In this document: positions 27,901 through 40,885 of the stretch, one piece after another
How positions within the stretch are numbered: the stretch's first letter is position 1
Layout of the letters: the number at the start of each line of letters is the position of its first letter
The notes under the pieces: generated by a model
The model's database searches: none
What the model saw: the letters and a program-made list of their open reading frames with translations, nothing else
Told to the model about the DNA's origin: nothing
Program-made: the position numbers and the translations under genes
Assembly: GCA_014706295.1 (NCBI GenBank)
Contig: JACSVZ010000011.1
Location: forward strand, 10,323,663-10,387,662
Direction of reading: 5' to 3'
DNA from: Lycocorax pyrrhopterus obiensis
Taxonomy: Eukaryota; Chordata; Aves; Passeriformes; Paradisaeidae
DNA length: 64,000 bases

Positions 27901-28754
27901 TAAGAGAGATTCAGCCAAGTCAGCTGTCTGAGGCAAACGGGAGTAGGAGTCACAGAAGCCAGCACACTAAGGAGAATTTAGGAGGTGCTAGAGAGAGCCC
28001 TGCTGGAGTTGTGCCCTTCTTGAGTGACTGTGCGCCTAATGGAGATCCTAAGCCAGAGCAGGATTTAAATCTCCCAACCTTCAGGCCCAAAGTAGCAGAG
28101 CAGGGTCAATCCTCCAGTCTTGGATAAGATACACTGATCATTCGAGTGCTTTTCTGAGGTGGGTGAGGTGTGAATTTGAGTGCTTTCAGCCAAGCAGATG
28201 CCACATCTTGAGACTTCCTTAACTAGCAGTTATGTCTTGTTCTGGTGTGAGTACACTTTGTCTTCAGTACAGTGCTGGGGGAAAGGAGTGAAAGACAAAG
28301 AACGGCTCACCTCAATTTAGCCTGGATTGTTGATACAATTTGCTTTGGCTCTCCAGTTTGGAGAGTTTGTGGTCTTCATGTGATGCTCGCAATATGGAAA
28401 AATAACTCTATTATTTAATGTAAATTAGACTTCCAGCCATGAGCAGAAAAGACTACAGAGGTCTATTTTCTCACTTGTAGCCCCACTAAGGCATGACTGC
28501 TTCTCTAACCCCTAACTTATAGCTAAAATCCATGATGATGTATTGTAGGTGTGGTTGTGCTGATGCTGGTGTATCTTCTGGGATGGAGGGAGGGCTGGGA
28601 ATGTCAGCACCATCCACTTCTCACCACTATTTTTATTATTTTCAAAAGTTCCTAGAGGCTTCATCTGAGATCAGAGCCTCAACATGTCAGACAAAAAGGT
28701 AACTAGAGGTTGGCTTCTTGTATGAAGAACTTGTGCTCTAAAAAAGCAAGACAG
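9989..28754. other. Intergenic, AT-rich, no gene recognised
   Basis: Aside from the GATA cluster near 12 kb, I see no coding exon, RNA gene or clear repeat. Slightly more GC-rich patches at 14.7-15.2, 16.8-17.0, 18.1-18.4 and 20.6-20.9 kb hold short frames only (up to 132 codons), without domains. Frames of 127 and 130 codons on the minus strand at 27.3-27.97 kb are adjacent but show no family resemblance. Confidence 0.55.
11640..12120. promoter_or_regulatory. Candidate enhancer with GATA motif cluster
   Basis: Five GATA-type sites in about 80 bp: GATAAG 12011-12016, the inverted pair TTATCAGATAA 12030-12040 overlapping a TAATTA core (12027-12032), GATAAG 12072-12077 and GATAA 12084-12088. 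Flanking sequence includes ATAATTACTGAGG (about 11989-12000). Not coding, no repeat seen. Confidence 0.35.
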
Positions 28755-28866
28755 GCAAAAGTAAGAAGAGAAACAGAACAGTGGAATGATTTATCCGGGG
28801 TCATGGGGCAGGTCAGTGGCAGAGCTAAGATCAGAGTCTGTGTCTCTTGGTTTCTGCCAAGACATC
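28755..28866 (-). mobile_element. Possible MIR-like SINE fragment (reverse orientation)
   Basis: AGAAACAGAACAGTGGAATG, TTATCCGGGGTCATGGGGCA, GGTCAGTGGCAGAGCTAAGA and TCAGAGTCTGTGTCTCTTGG read like the reverse complement of the MIR core (gaaact..., aagtgacttgcc..., ggtcacacagc, agtggcagagc). Diverged. Confidence 0.5.
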
Positions 28867-31800
28867 ACGTAGAACATGTCCACACAAAGGAATGTTTTAG
28901 ATGTACATGTGGAAATTGCAGGAGTTCACTAGTATTGGAAATATTTCCATTTAGAACAGGAGTGTTAAAGATTAACTTCCTTTTCTGCTGTCATTCAATT
29001 CCTGCCTCAATATCTTTGAAAACCTTGTACAATCCACCAGCACTTCATGTTGGGGCTTTCCTCTGCTTGTTAATGATACCAGGGCTTCCACAGGGTAGCA
29101 ACCTCTTATGATAGCAACCTTTTATTTGCCCACATCTTCAGTGAGATGACAGACAACGGGAGGAAGTCAGATACGTTTAAAATATACTTAGTTTTAACAG
29201 CACTGAGACACTTAGCTTGTCAGCAATCCAATTATTAATCAGATTAATGGACTTTAATAAATCCACTGCATCCTTAGGACAATTGCCTGGTTAATATTTC
29301 ATGCATACGGAATAGGGTTTCTCCTGAGCTATGAGAATTTCAATATAAAACTAAAACTGAGAAGTAATCCTTAGCTTACTGTGCTACCACACCTTGCATG
29401 CAAGAATGCTGATCATTGCCTGCATAGGAGCATCATTTAATTATATTTTCTCACTTCTGAGCTTAACACTATTGAAGGAAATCTACCAGCATTTAATTAA
29501 AGACTAAATACAGTCAGTCTGTCTATCTGGTTTGGTACCCACTTAGAAATACATTTGATACCTAGACAGTCAGAAAGGATGCTGGAGGTAACAGCATTAG
29601 AGAAGGTTTTGTAAGAGAATGGGAATCTAATTTGTATCCGGAAATTAAATTTATATTTGAGATTTTAAAAGACCATTTAAGAGATATTGAACCCTCATCT
29701 GGGTTAGAAAGTAATGGAAATAAGTCATCCAGTTAGGTCTTTAGCTTTCTAAGGGAAAGAATTTTTTCAAAATAATTTTTAAAATTTTAGATTTAGATTT
29801 TAGGTTTAGATTTAAGTCCAGGGTGCTTCCAGCCCCTAAAACATATTTCAATGAAACAAAAACAACTCATGCTGCAGCATTTTCCTGTTGGCCTCATATA
29901 CAACTTGACATTTCTGGCGGAACAATGCTGTGTTCTGCTTACAGAATTTAATTCTGATATTCTACTGTATAAACTGAATTTTGTAAAATTTAAATTTTCA
30001 AAAGGAAGCTGAGAAAAAAATAACATGAGTTCTGACTCCTAAAAAGAAGGCAGGTCCAATGCAAATCATATGAAAGTAAGTAAAGACCTAATTCATTTCA
30101 GCTAATTTTAGATCAGGCCTGGAGATCGGTGTGTTCAGAATAGAACACCACAGAAGTCACTAATGTCAATGTCATAATGGCATTTTCCCCTTGAGTGGGG
30201 ATCACGAACAAACAAAACTAACAGAGGCTTTAATATTGATTTAAGAAGGTGCAGGCAGGGGCTCTAAGGACTGCTTAATGTTAAGCACAGGCATAAGTGC
30301 TCTCCAGAAGAATTTATTTTTTTTTTACATCAGACACTATGTAAGTCAAAGGGAAAAGCATATTTGTATCTGTGTGGGAATGAACTTCTTCAGTTATAAA
30401 AGCAAAGAGCTGTGAAATGCCTAGTTGGTGAGAGACCCTGAAGGGAAGCAAACAACAGAGGTTATATTTGTAACCTTTTTAGTGGCTAAATTAAACTTAA
30501 TTATAACTTCTTTTTTACTTCAGCATTGTAGTACTGAAAGCTGCTTATAAGCTTTTATGCATTTGTCTTGTTCTGTAAATCGTATGGTTGAGTTTGTTAC
30601 CTGGAGTGTAAGCTTGCTTTCCTGCTGAGGGAAGGCTCATGGGGGCTTTTAGAGCAGAAATAATAAATAACTGACTTCTCTTAAGGAGCCATTAAACTTT
30701 TTCCATGTTACATGAAGTAAACAGGTATTGTACCCAGAAATGTGAAGTCTCTGTCAAGATTGTATGTGTGTGTGTCTTTAATTATGGTATATATTTCCTC
30801 TGGCATGATTAATTAGTTTCCTTTGTAGTTTTGTCACAGAGTTTACTTGCCATTTCAATCTGAAGTAGGCATTACATTTTTTTTTTTTTCTTCTCTTGGC
30901 AAGAAGTAAATCTGTACTATTTGCTGATTTGTTTATTACTGTCTGGAAATTTAACCCTGCTCAAAGTCAGAGATTTTAAATATGTCAGATCATCTTAAAG
31001 CTACTCTACTATAGTTATATGGGTGATGTTATATGTGTGCAGAGAAATTCATTTCAGCTACTACAAATGAGTCCTTTAGTAATACCCAGGAGTCATAATG
31101 TGTGTGACATAATGAACCCTCCTAAATTACAGCCTACACTAATTAGATCAGTTATTGCTACATTCCAATCCCTGAAACAATTTGCTTAAAGCAGTAGTTA
31201 CCTGTAATGAAAAGAGAGAGCTGACTGGCAGCAGCCCTTTCCCTCCTCCGTCACTCTGCACACGGACGGTCTGTGCCCCAGTGCCAGCAGCCTCCTTCCT
31301 GCTGTGTCTCCAGCCAGACCAACCACCACCAGGGAGGCAGTTTATGTCACCTAAAAAGTACAGTGGTCCCCTTGGGAAAGGGCAGTGGCCCCGTGGAATG
31401 AAACATTTAGAAGGTTTTCCTGGTTTTAGTGCCATTTACATGCTTACTCTGCAGCTATACCTCCATGTAGTATCTTTCGTCTCTTCCTTATGTCTTTAAT
31501 TACTTTTTAAGAGTTCAGAATTTTTTTTCTTAGTAGTATTTCTTTATTTTAATTCACATAAGGGAAGATATTTGCTCTTGCTCCCCAGTCTTTGTACTCT
31601 CTTCTGCTTGTGCAGAAAAGAAAAAAATAATGAAGCTGGGACAATGTTTCAGACCAAAAAGCACATGAATCTTGCTGGGGAGAAGCTGTTCTGGACTCTG
31701 TGCCTAAGCAAACTTCTATCAGTAATCTTGCTGAGGATAGATGTCACCCATTTGTTTATTTAGATGTGGGTTGGTTAACTTGCTTTTTCACTGTGGTGAT

Positions 31801-34800
31801 TGGTACAAATTTATAAACAGTACAAACGGTTTTGTTAATTGATATTGCTGAATTGGAAAGGGAAGCAGAGAAATGTAAATGTTTTTTCACAAATAGACTC
31901 TGCCAAGAAAAGATTTTTTAAAAATCACAGTGCAAATTATGAGAAATGCTATGTGCATGTTTTGAAATACAGCTAAAACACCAGTGATGAAAATTGTGGC
32001 CACACGTTACACTCTGTTTGTTCCTTTGCTTGTTTTTATGAGACATTTTTCTAAATGTCAGGTCCTGTGTTCTGTGCTGAAACTGTTTGATTTTGACTTC
32101 CCTCTCACTGTAGGTGCAGAGAATCAACATCAAGCAGAAGCAGCGTGGTTTCAGCGCTGGGTAAGGGGCATTAGGGATCCTGGTCCATGGAGCTGGCTGC
32201 TCCAGAGGCACTGCCCGGGCCCGCTGCCGTGTGACACTGCTGAACCCTCCTGAAACCACCTGCGCTGGGAACTGCCTTGTTATGTTCTGCGGCACCTCTC
32301 TGCCTCCCACCGAGCTGTGATCCTGACTCCTGCTACTCTGCTGGGTACCTGGGGCTCAAACCAGCTACAGTGGGAGCAGAAAAATCAGCCAGGAACATCT
32401 GATCGTGGAACTGCTTACCATGCACTCCATGGGGAAGAAACCCTGACAGAAATCCCTGGTCACTGTCACGGCTGTGACCAGTGTCGTTCAAAATTGAAAT
32501 GTTCTTCAGAAATGGTCCCACTTTCTGGAAGCAGCCAAACAGGATTGATTCGTGGTTTGGGGTCTTTTGCTCTGGCCTCACATACATGTATCTGTGCAAT
32601 GAAGGTGCTGTAATTCAGACTCCGTATCGCTTTGTCATGACACAGGAGCTTGGCTGTGAGCTGCTTACATCTGCCCAGCAAAACTACTCCGACTCTGCTG
32701 GCTGCTCCCCCAAAGCCTGAACCACAAAGTTATCTGGAATTCCCCTCTGCACCCACCCATCTCCCCACTGATGACTTCTGTGTCTGCCTTCTTCCCTGCA
32801 GCTGGGAATATCAGGTGCTCGTTTTGCTTTGGGAATATATTTTGCAGAGAGGACATCTTTTTCTCCCCTCTCTTGTCATGACATCCCTTTCACTCATCTT
32901 TAGGCATTTCTCCTTTTTTTTTTTTATTTATTTTTAAATTTAATGACACTTCTTTGTCACTCTGCTCAGCATATTGGGGGCATCTGGACAGGAAGGGGTA
33001 GTAGGCACCATAAAGAATTTTTTTATTTTACTTTATTTACTTCCTGAAACTCCTGCTAATTTTTGCAGACCATTCCATGGCCAACCTCTAAACATTTTGT
33101 TGAAGAGAAAGTTCCTTGCTTTTAAACATTTGTCTACAGGGAGGTGTGTTCTTGTTGCCAGAAGAGGTCAGGAATCCCCCTGGACAATTTAATCATGATC
33201 TTATGATTTTGTGCAAGCGACTGTGGCTTCACTTTTGTCTTTTTGATTTATAGGGGAAAAAACTCTACCTGTTACTAGTTGACACAGGAACAGTTTTGCT
33301 GGGCAAACACTGCTGAGCGTTATGTCCAAGCAGCCAAAGCAAGACCATTGCACAGGTTTGTTTCATTTTTCCAATAGCTGTTGTAAAATAGCTAGCAAAG
33401 AACCTGCAATACTTAATGAGCCTGACAGACAGGGAAAGGTCAAAAACAATCAGGAGACCTGTTCTGACTCATTCCTCCTGGTCTTATAACTTGTTTCTTA
33501 GACCAAACAGTATTTTTCTTTTATTAAACACGAAAAAAAAAGGAGGAAAAAAAAGAATTAAGAGATGACAGGCTGAAACTGCCTACTTTCCTTTCAGTGT
33601 CAGAAGGCTTAAATAGTTCAAGTCTGCAGTGGTTTCTGATTGAATATCCTTTTGAAGTAATGATAGCTATAATTTAAAGCAACAGTTACCATATTTTCTT
33701 CTCTTTGTGACATTCTTTGATGCCCTAAGTATAAATCTGCTTAAAATAGCTATAGCCATGCCTGGGTGTACTACCAGGGTTTTCGGAGGTTCTGCCTCTA
33801 ATTGCCATCATATGTACCTAATATCACAAACATAACTGCCTAATGACAACGTTGCTGCAAATACTTTCTTGACATAAGAAGAAAGGTAAATCCAGTGGTG
33901 CACATTAAGTTTAAATTGTTTGCTAAGGCTAAGACTTTTGCAAAGAAATTAGTTTTAATTAGCATAAATACTGTTCCAGGGCTGCTTGGCCCCAGACATG
34001 TATTCAGCTGTTAAGGGGTATTATACTGTGATCTAATACAGTATCGGAAAATTGCTGACTTTCAGGGGCAATTACAAAAATATTATACAAAAAAAAAGTA
34101 TAAAATAATTACAAACTTTGTTGTTGCCTCACACAAGTATATATATACTCAGCCACGTAGGTCTGTTTTTTCCCAAAAGATTAGATGCAATTTTTAAAAA
34201 AATCTATGCAATTTGGGGATAAATGGAGGTTCATTGGCATCTTTCTCTATGTGTTAATTTTGTTAAATCTTTCTCTATCTGCTAGTCTATTTAACAGTTC
34301 CTAGTTTCCATTCTGCTGCAGTTAGAAGAAAAGTTGAGCCTCTATATTCACTCTAAGAGCATCTCACTATTATCCTGGTGGATTATAGAAATAGAAAACC
34401 ACAATGCATTAAAAATTAAATGTTTTAATTAGCTTATTCAGTATTTTCTGTTTTAATAATGAGCCTTTAATTATTTGAATGAATTGTGATGTTTCTTTTT
34501 TGGCATCAGGGAATAGAATTTATTTAAATAAAATTTTAAAAAGAAAACTAACAAAAAATAAACCAAAACAAAACCCCCCAAAAGAACAAATGAAAACAAA
34601 ACAAACAAAAAAGCAAACTACAGAGGCACCTCTTTGGGGTCCAAGCAAGGATTACCCTCTCAGAGAGTATTTGCATGGTTGGGAAGGAAGATGGACAGAT
34701 GGTAAAAGGGAACAGGACAGATGAGACAAATTATGATAATGTTGTAAGGCCTATCAAGACAGGCATCACAGCCGACTGCAGTTTTTGCAGTTTATTGTTG

Positions 34801-37800
34801 AATGTACTTTCTCTGGTTCTGTGTTCTTCCTTCCAGTCAAGATCCCCAAACTTTGCTTGCCTCACTTGCTAGGACTTACTCTGCATTTTTATCACCTGAT
34901 GCTCTCTCCTAATTACATGGAGTTCAGATCTGTGATAGTTCTGCTGACTTCCAGAGTAAATGTATAACTTTATAAACAAGGTAAGTTGGAAGCACAAGCA
35001 ATCTTGCTGCAGCAGCAGGATACTTCTTGGCAAGGGCCAGTTCCTTTGACTTCCTTGATAACTAAAATACAAGACAGTTTGCAGTGGTGTCACTGTAATT
35101 CTCACGAGTGCTCCAGATCTCCAGTGCCTCTCAGCCTCATTTATAACAGAGGAACAGCAGAATGACACTCCAGGTTGATTTGGTAGTGTAATGAGTAATT
35201 GTCATGCACGGAAGTGGAGGAGTTGGGTTTGTACTTCTAGAGTATAAAATTACTGATAAGCCATTCTCCCTTTTCCCAGCTCTCAAAAGGAACTGAGATA
35301 TGGAAGGATGAGATTTCAGCTTTGTGGCTCTGTTCCTGGACTCTGGCCTTTCACAGTATGCAAACTCATGATCTTGCCACTCAGGGAGTTGATTTCTTCA
35401 GAAATTCTTCAGAGATTCAAAGTGCAGATAGGACAGTGCACCAAGTCCTGTGCTTGAGCTGATTGCAGGCACATTCAGATCAGTGGATGGGAAAGTTTCC
35501 AATATCTTTGTTTGCTTCCAAAAGCCATTTTCCTCAATCTGGTGGGATGAGTCAAGGACTGCTTTTAGTGTTTGGACAAGAAATCCTTCATCCAATTCTT
35601 AAAATCCTATTTGAAGGGATGCAATTGTCATTCCTGCCCAACAGCAACGTAAGGTAAGTGTCAGCTTTGAGATTACAGGCATCAATGAGCAGGTTTTGAT
35701 GTCTCCTGGCACCTTCTGGATCTGTCTTGAGAAGGAAATGGAGAGAACTCTGATAGCCAAGACCTCATGTTAAAGGCAATCTGGCAGTCTAGCTGTGATC
35801 TGAGGTTCACTGATGACCCTGCCCCTCTGGGAGGTGAAAGGATTGCTGAGCCAGGGAGTGCCTTCCATGGTACCAGTAAATAATTTAGGCTGCCCATCTG
35901 TGAAGGAGAGAACTGAGGACTTCAAGAAACAACAAGGTGTGTGATGCAGACTCTTATGCTAATAGGAAAGCCTTTCTACATGGGAAAACAGAGGAGTCAA
36001 GTAGACCATTTTATTAATCTCTTGTATAAATTACATCTTACAGCACACATTTCTAACATATGAGAATGAGCTTCTGAAATGGAAAAATTACACTGATAAA
36101 TTTACAATTTATCAGTATCAGTCCAAATCCAGTACAGTGTGTCCTAAAGGAGTACATCAAAAACCAGTTACATGACTGCAGTAAAACTGAATATTTTGAT
36201 GCCAGAAACTCTGAAACTGCTGGGAATCACTGAGACTGTGTGTACTCTCTCCCTCCAAACAGATATTTAATTCTTCTTTGAGTAAGTAGATAGAATAGAT
36301 GGAGAAACTTGTACAGTTTTGGGGAGGCAGTTGTTGTGCCTGTGCAGGTGCAGTGCTCTGTACCGTGTTTGCTGCAGCGGCCATTCCATGAAGTTACACA
36401 CTGCAACTGTTATGATGGCAGAAATTTGTTTATCTCTTTATGATCACAACTGGAAACAAATGTTCTCAAACTCTACATGCTAAAGAAAAAACACTTGTGA
36501 TATTCACGGTTAAAAATTGTGGGCGATCATAGAGAGAAGCAGAAAGAAGAGCACTGTGAGAGCCTAGCAAAAGCCTGTGCCTGGGTTAACTGCTAATCCA
36601 TGCCCAGGAGCCCCCAGTCCAGTGAGACACAGCTCTGCCCTTTTTTGTTCAGGAAACGTGTTTCTCAGCTGTTATTGCAAAGGCTGGATGGTGATTTTGT
36701 TGAAGGCAACGGGAAGAGTATCTTCAATGGATCAGAATCCAGCCTTATTTCTGCTGCAGGCTAAATGGGAAATTATCCTTTATTTTTTTTTTCATATTCC
36801 TGAAAGTACTCAAACCAGCATTGTATGGGTTTCCTCCTTATTTCCTTTTGTTCCTATTCAAACATCTGTCTGAAGTAGTGCATTACATACTAATTTGGTT
36901 GGAGCTTTTTTTTTTTTTTTGCATGGTTGGGTGTGATTACAGTCTTATAATTCATTTTCATTAGTTTGCTTCATTTATTTGCTTTTGATCTTTTATTGAG
37001 CCTTATAGTATCTGCGTGTGAGAGTGAACATGTGCGCATGCATGCAAACAGGGAAAATTTCTGCATTTACTTGTCTTGGGATGAAAACGCTCTCTCAATG
37101 GAGCTGGCAACAGGGCTTCTGGGTTACATCTAATGCTTGTACGTGGCCCCGACTCTCCTCGCTGCGTGTCATGAGCCAGCAGCACCCACAGGGTGCTCCC
37201 ACTGTGCCCCTGCTCCCGCTGGTCACCCACCTGCTCTGCCCTGTGAGCAGTAGGATGAGTGAGGCCGTGCATCACCCATGTATCCCAGGGGGACACCGAA
37301 CCCCTCCGTGGAGCAGTGCTGCTGTGAGCCACTCACTGCCGCTCCGGCTCATGGGCGCACAGAGTGGGGTGCTCTGGGAAGAGGCTGCTGGCTGGCTTCC
37401 GACACTGGCACTTGTTCCGTGTTTCTGTAGGGGCGACTGCAGCTCAAACATTTCCTGTAATGCCCACTTAGTAGTCTCCAGCCTACAGGAAGGACTGTAA
37501 ATGTATGTGTCACAAATTGAAATAAATACACATATTTCGGGGTCATTGCTGGCAGCATCCAGCACTGATCTGCGATTCTTGCAGGTTCCTGCTGTGTGAG
37601 AGGAAGGCTGGGCCTTCCAGAAGCAGCCCTGAGCACTATCCAAGACACAGGGACTGCCCAGCCACCACACTTTCAGCTCAGAAGTGCCCTGCTTGTCTTC
37701 TGCAGAGGGACACATCTCTTTGCTTCTCTTGGTTTGGGTTGTCCTCACTCCTGATAGCATAAGCACGGTGATAGGGCTGTGGCAGAGGATGAAGAGGATG

Positions 37801-40792
37801 CCTTTCACCTTTCCTTTCTTTCCCAATTCCTCCTATCACAGAGTGTGTTGATACATGTGTTTTGCCTAGATCGTTTGCTGTAAAGTTGGAGGGTAAAGCT
37901 CTCCATCACATGTCATCGTTGTCTATAATTACTGTTCTGTCATTGTCCTGGAGAGGAGCTGCTTCTGTCACCCCATCATCAGCTTTCTTCTCATCTTTTT
38001 GAAGCTTCACTTTCTCTCCTAGGTACCCAGGAACAGACTGATGATAGACTCTGTGATGTTTTTTGATCTTTCCCCTCATACCCTTGGATCTTACTCACCA
38101 ATCTTCCTTGCCTTTCTGTCATTGCTAATAAATTTTCATTCCGTTAATGTTATCTGTATGTTAATATCCCTACAGGAAAAGATACCAAAGCAGGAAATAC
38201 TAATTCCAGTGACAAGAGACATTACTTTGGTTTGGCCAGTGTGTATATTTTTAGCAGTGGCAGTCCATGCAAGTCTTCTAGGTGTACATCCTCCCACAAA
38301 AGCCACATTTAATGGGCAGGTACATGGAATGGCACAGGAAATGTTGTTCTTAATTAGTAAAACCTTGTGTTTCTACAATAATGTTTAATGTCCTCTGCTT
38401 CATATTCATACATTTTTTGCTCTATCAAGCTGTGGTCAATAGGGTCTGGCCCTGCCATTATTCTTGTTTCTCAGTCAATGTTTTATAATAGTCCCTGTTA
38501 TTCCTTTTTCTTGACATATTTTATATAAATATTATAAGAATGTGCTTGATTTGTACCATCTCATCTAGAACCTTTTAAAATTCCTTCTCAAACTAAAAGC
38601 ATACCAATGCTTGAAGAAAAATAAGCACAGTACCCTTATCACTCTGGTACTGTTTTCCTCTAAAATATCTCCCATTTGGAAGTCTTTACTGTAATAACTG
38701 GGATATGGAACAAAGGCTGGAATTTTCCCAAATAAGAAAGCTTTAAGCCATAATTTCTTAGCACAAAAGCTTCTTTTTGTTAAATTATATATAAGTATTT
38801 TAGGCAAGACCTCCTATGCACGACTATGCGGTGAGCACTTCCTTTTGAAGTATCATCTGAAAAGTATATCTTCTATACCATTTCTATCAATGTCACTGTT
38901 AGAAACAAATCTTGTTTCACTTTAGAGGGTGACCCAGGGGTATATAGTCAGAGATACATGCACAAAATGTGTGGCTGCTTTTTAGTTTCGGGATCACTGC
39001 CCTCTGATCTCACTCACCTCTTTTAATGCCGTGCAGGAACACAAGCCCTGGATTACAATCTGGGCAAAAACACAGGTTGGATGCGAATGAATCAATAGAT
39101 TCTCCCCACAAATGAGAACATACATATTCTTTCAATCCATGATACTGCCAACTGCAGACTCAGAGTATTTCCTTTCTTTTGCCCCTTTCTGCACATTTAC
39201 ACCCATATTAAGAAGAGTGAATCCATCTTGTTCTTCAAAAGAAAAAGCTTCTCCTGTAACATGTCACTAACTGTTACAGCTGATATTTTTCAGAGGAAAT
39301 TTCAGTGGGATTTGGATGCCTAACTGCTCTAAATTCCTTTGGAAATCCCAGTCTAATAGTCATATATGGTGGTGTAAAAACTGCCTTCTGTAAAGAAATT
39401 TTCATTTTGCATCTCTCTCCTAGGCCAGCTGGGACACAACATCTCAAGAAAAAAAGAAACGGCCTTTCCAGCCTCCTCTGCTCACAAAAGGATATGTTTC
39501 ATCCCCCCCAGCAGCACTGGTGCCTGCTGGGTCTGGGAGAAGGAACCTGATGATCATGCCACTGCTGGGGTCAGTAGTATGTTACACTGCCTACATTTTC
39601 TTTTGAACTCTCAAAGATGTGTTTTGCCTTCCCATTGGCAGTATTCCTAAAACACTGATGAGACTGCAAATACTAACCACTTCATGGCTCCAGTCTATAT
39701 GAGTTAGACGGGTTTTTCTGCGAGTTTCCCATGAAATTTTTGTAAAGGGTGTGTAAGAAATGCCTGATCCAATGAAGAAAGTAGCAACTGATACATTTGT
39801 TTTTCAGCGTATACATACAGAGTTTAATTTAGCATAGAGAAGCAACTAAGAATCAAGTATTGTTATGATAAAACACTTCCTTTCATCTAGAGTTATATGT
39901 GATCCCGTAATAAATTCAAATGTGCATGATTGTGTTTTTAGAAAGGGAAAATTTAAATTAACAGTGGGGCTAGTACTGAGTTCCACTCTCTGCCATTATC
40001 TCAGTAAATCTGAGTTTGTGTAATATGAGTATTTAGAAGTAAAACCTGCATGAAATCTTCCAATTGTGAATGCCTTTTCCTTGCAAGAATTTGCAGTGAA
40101 TCTCTGGAAACTTGCTAAGTCCCCAGGGGGATAAGAATTCACAGATCTAACTAACCCTGAGGGTCATGTTATCACACAGATTAACTATTCTCAACCAATT
40201 TCTGAAATGCATTAAGCAGTTAAGGCTTTCTATCAACATTAGTAATGTGTACTTTCTTTTTCTACCTATTTGTCCTTAAATATATTTATTAGGTCCCTGA
40301 CACTCAGGGGCCCTCCTTCTTCTTATTAATCAGCTTCTCACATGTCCCTGAAGAAGCATCTCTATTTCACATGTTCAGCTAATTATTCTTCTAATTATTC
40401 CTTTTAAAGGAGTCAGTACAGTGTACTAGAAGCATTAATACATAGTGCTACTCCATGACATTGTATTTGGAAAAACAATATCAATAAGTACATTTTTTTC
40501 AACCCAAACAAAGTTTAAATTTTGTTGAATAAAAAAGGGGTGTAACATTTCCCAGAAGCTGTGTTATAGACTTGATAAATAAAGCCAGGGTTCTGTAGGA
40601 AGTCACTGAGAGTCAGATTCATCAGAATGAGGACTTTTATAATATCTATGTCTCAGATAAGACCTCTCCTGCTTAAACTGATATATACCATGGACAATGG
40701 TTACACATGCAGGTGGCCAGGACACTTGGGGTCAAACCCATTATATACACATTTTCATGAGAGTAAAGCCTCACAAAAGGATTGTCCAAGAA
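28867..40792. other. Intergenic, no gene recognised
   Basis: Mostly AT-rich. A GC-richer patch at 37.1-37.8 kb has frames up to 184 codons (minus strand 37826-37272) with no domain and unbiased composition. 33.84-34.0 kb has homeodomain-like TTTTAATTAGCAT (33951-33963). Confidence 0.55.
34530..34620. repeat. A-rich low-complexity stretch
   Basis: About 90 bp of AAAACAAAAC/CAAAAG-type sequence on the plus strand. No element recognised on either side. Confidence 0.75.
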
Positions 40793-40885
40793 CAGAATGC
40801 TGGAGGAGGCTTCCTCAGTCATTGAGTCCCATCTCCTGTTCGTACAGGCACCATATCATGAAATGCCCAAATTATCTGTCAAACT
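40793..40885 (-). mobile_element. Possible old CR1/LINE 3' fragment
   Basis: AGAATGCTGGAGG, TCATTGAGTCCCATCTCCTG and TACAGGCACC resemble the reverse complement of a diverged CR1-type 3' end (compare TCATTGAGTCCAACTCCTGG and GCACAGGACACC of common copies). Short and diverged; could be chance. Confidence 0.4.

Noticed and set aside
27286..27965. Two adjacent minus-strand frames of about 130 codons
   Set aside because: Considered as a broken gene or retro-element; no motif recognised and the composition is that of ordinary non-coding DNA.
31320..31345. CCACCAGGGAGGCAGTT as a CTCF site
   Set aside because: One-base shift in the core breaks the consensus spacing.
37272..37826. 184-codon minus-strand frame
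   Set aside because: Longest frame outside GC islands, but its sequence resembles no family I know, it lacks neighbouring exons, and it has an overlapping frame of 99 codons on the same strand. Likely chance.
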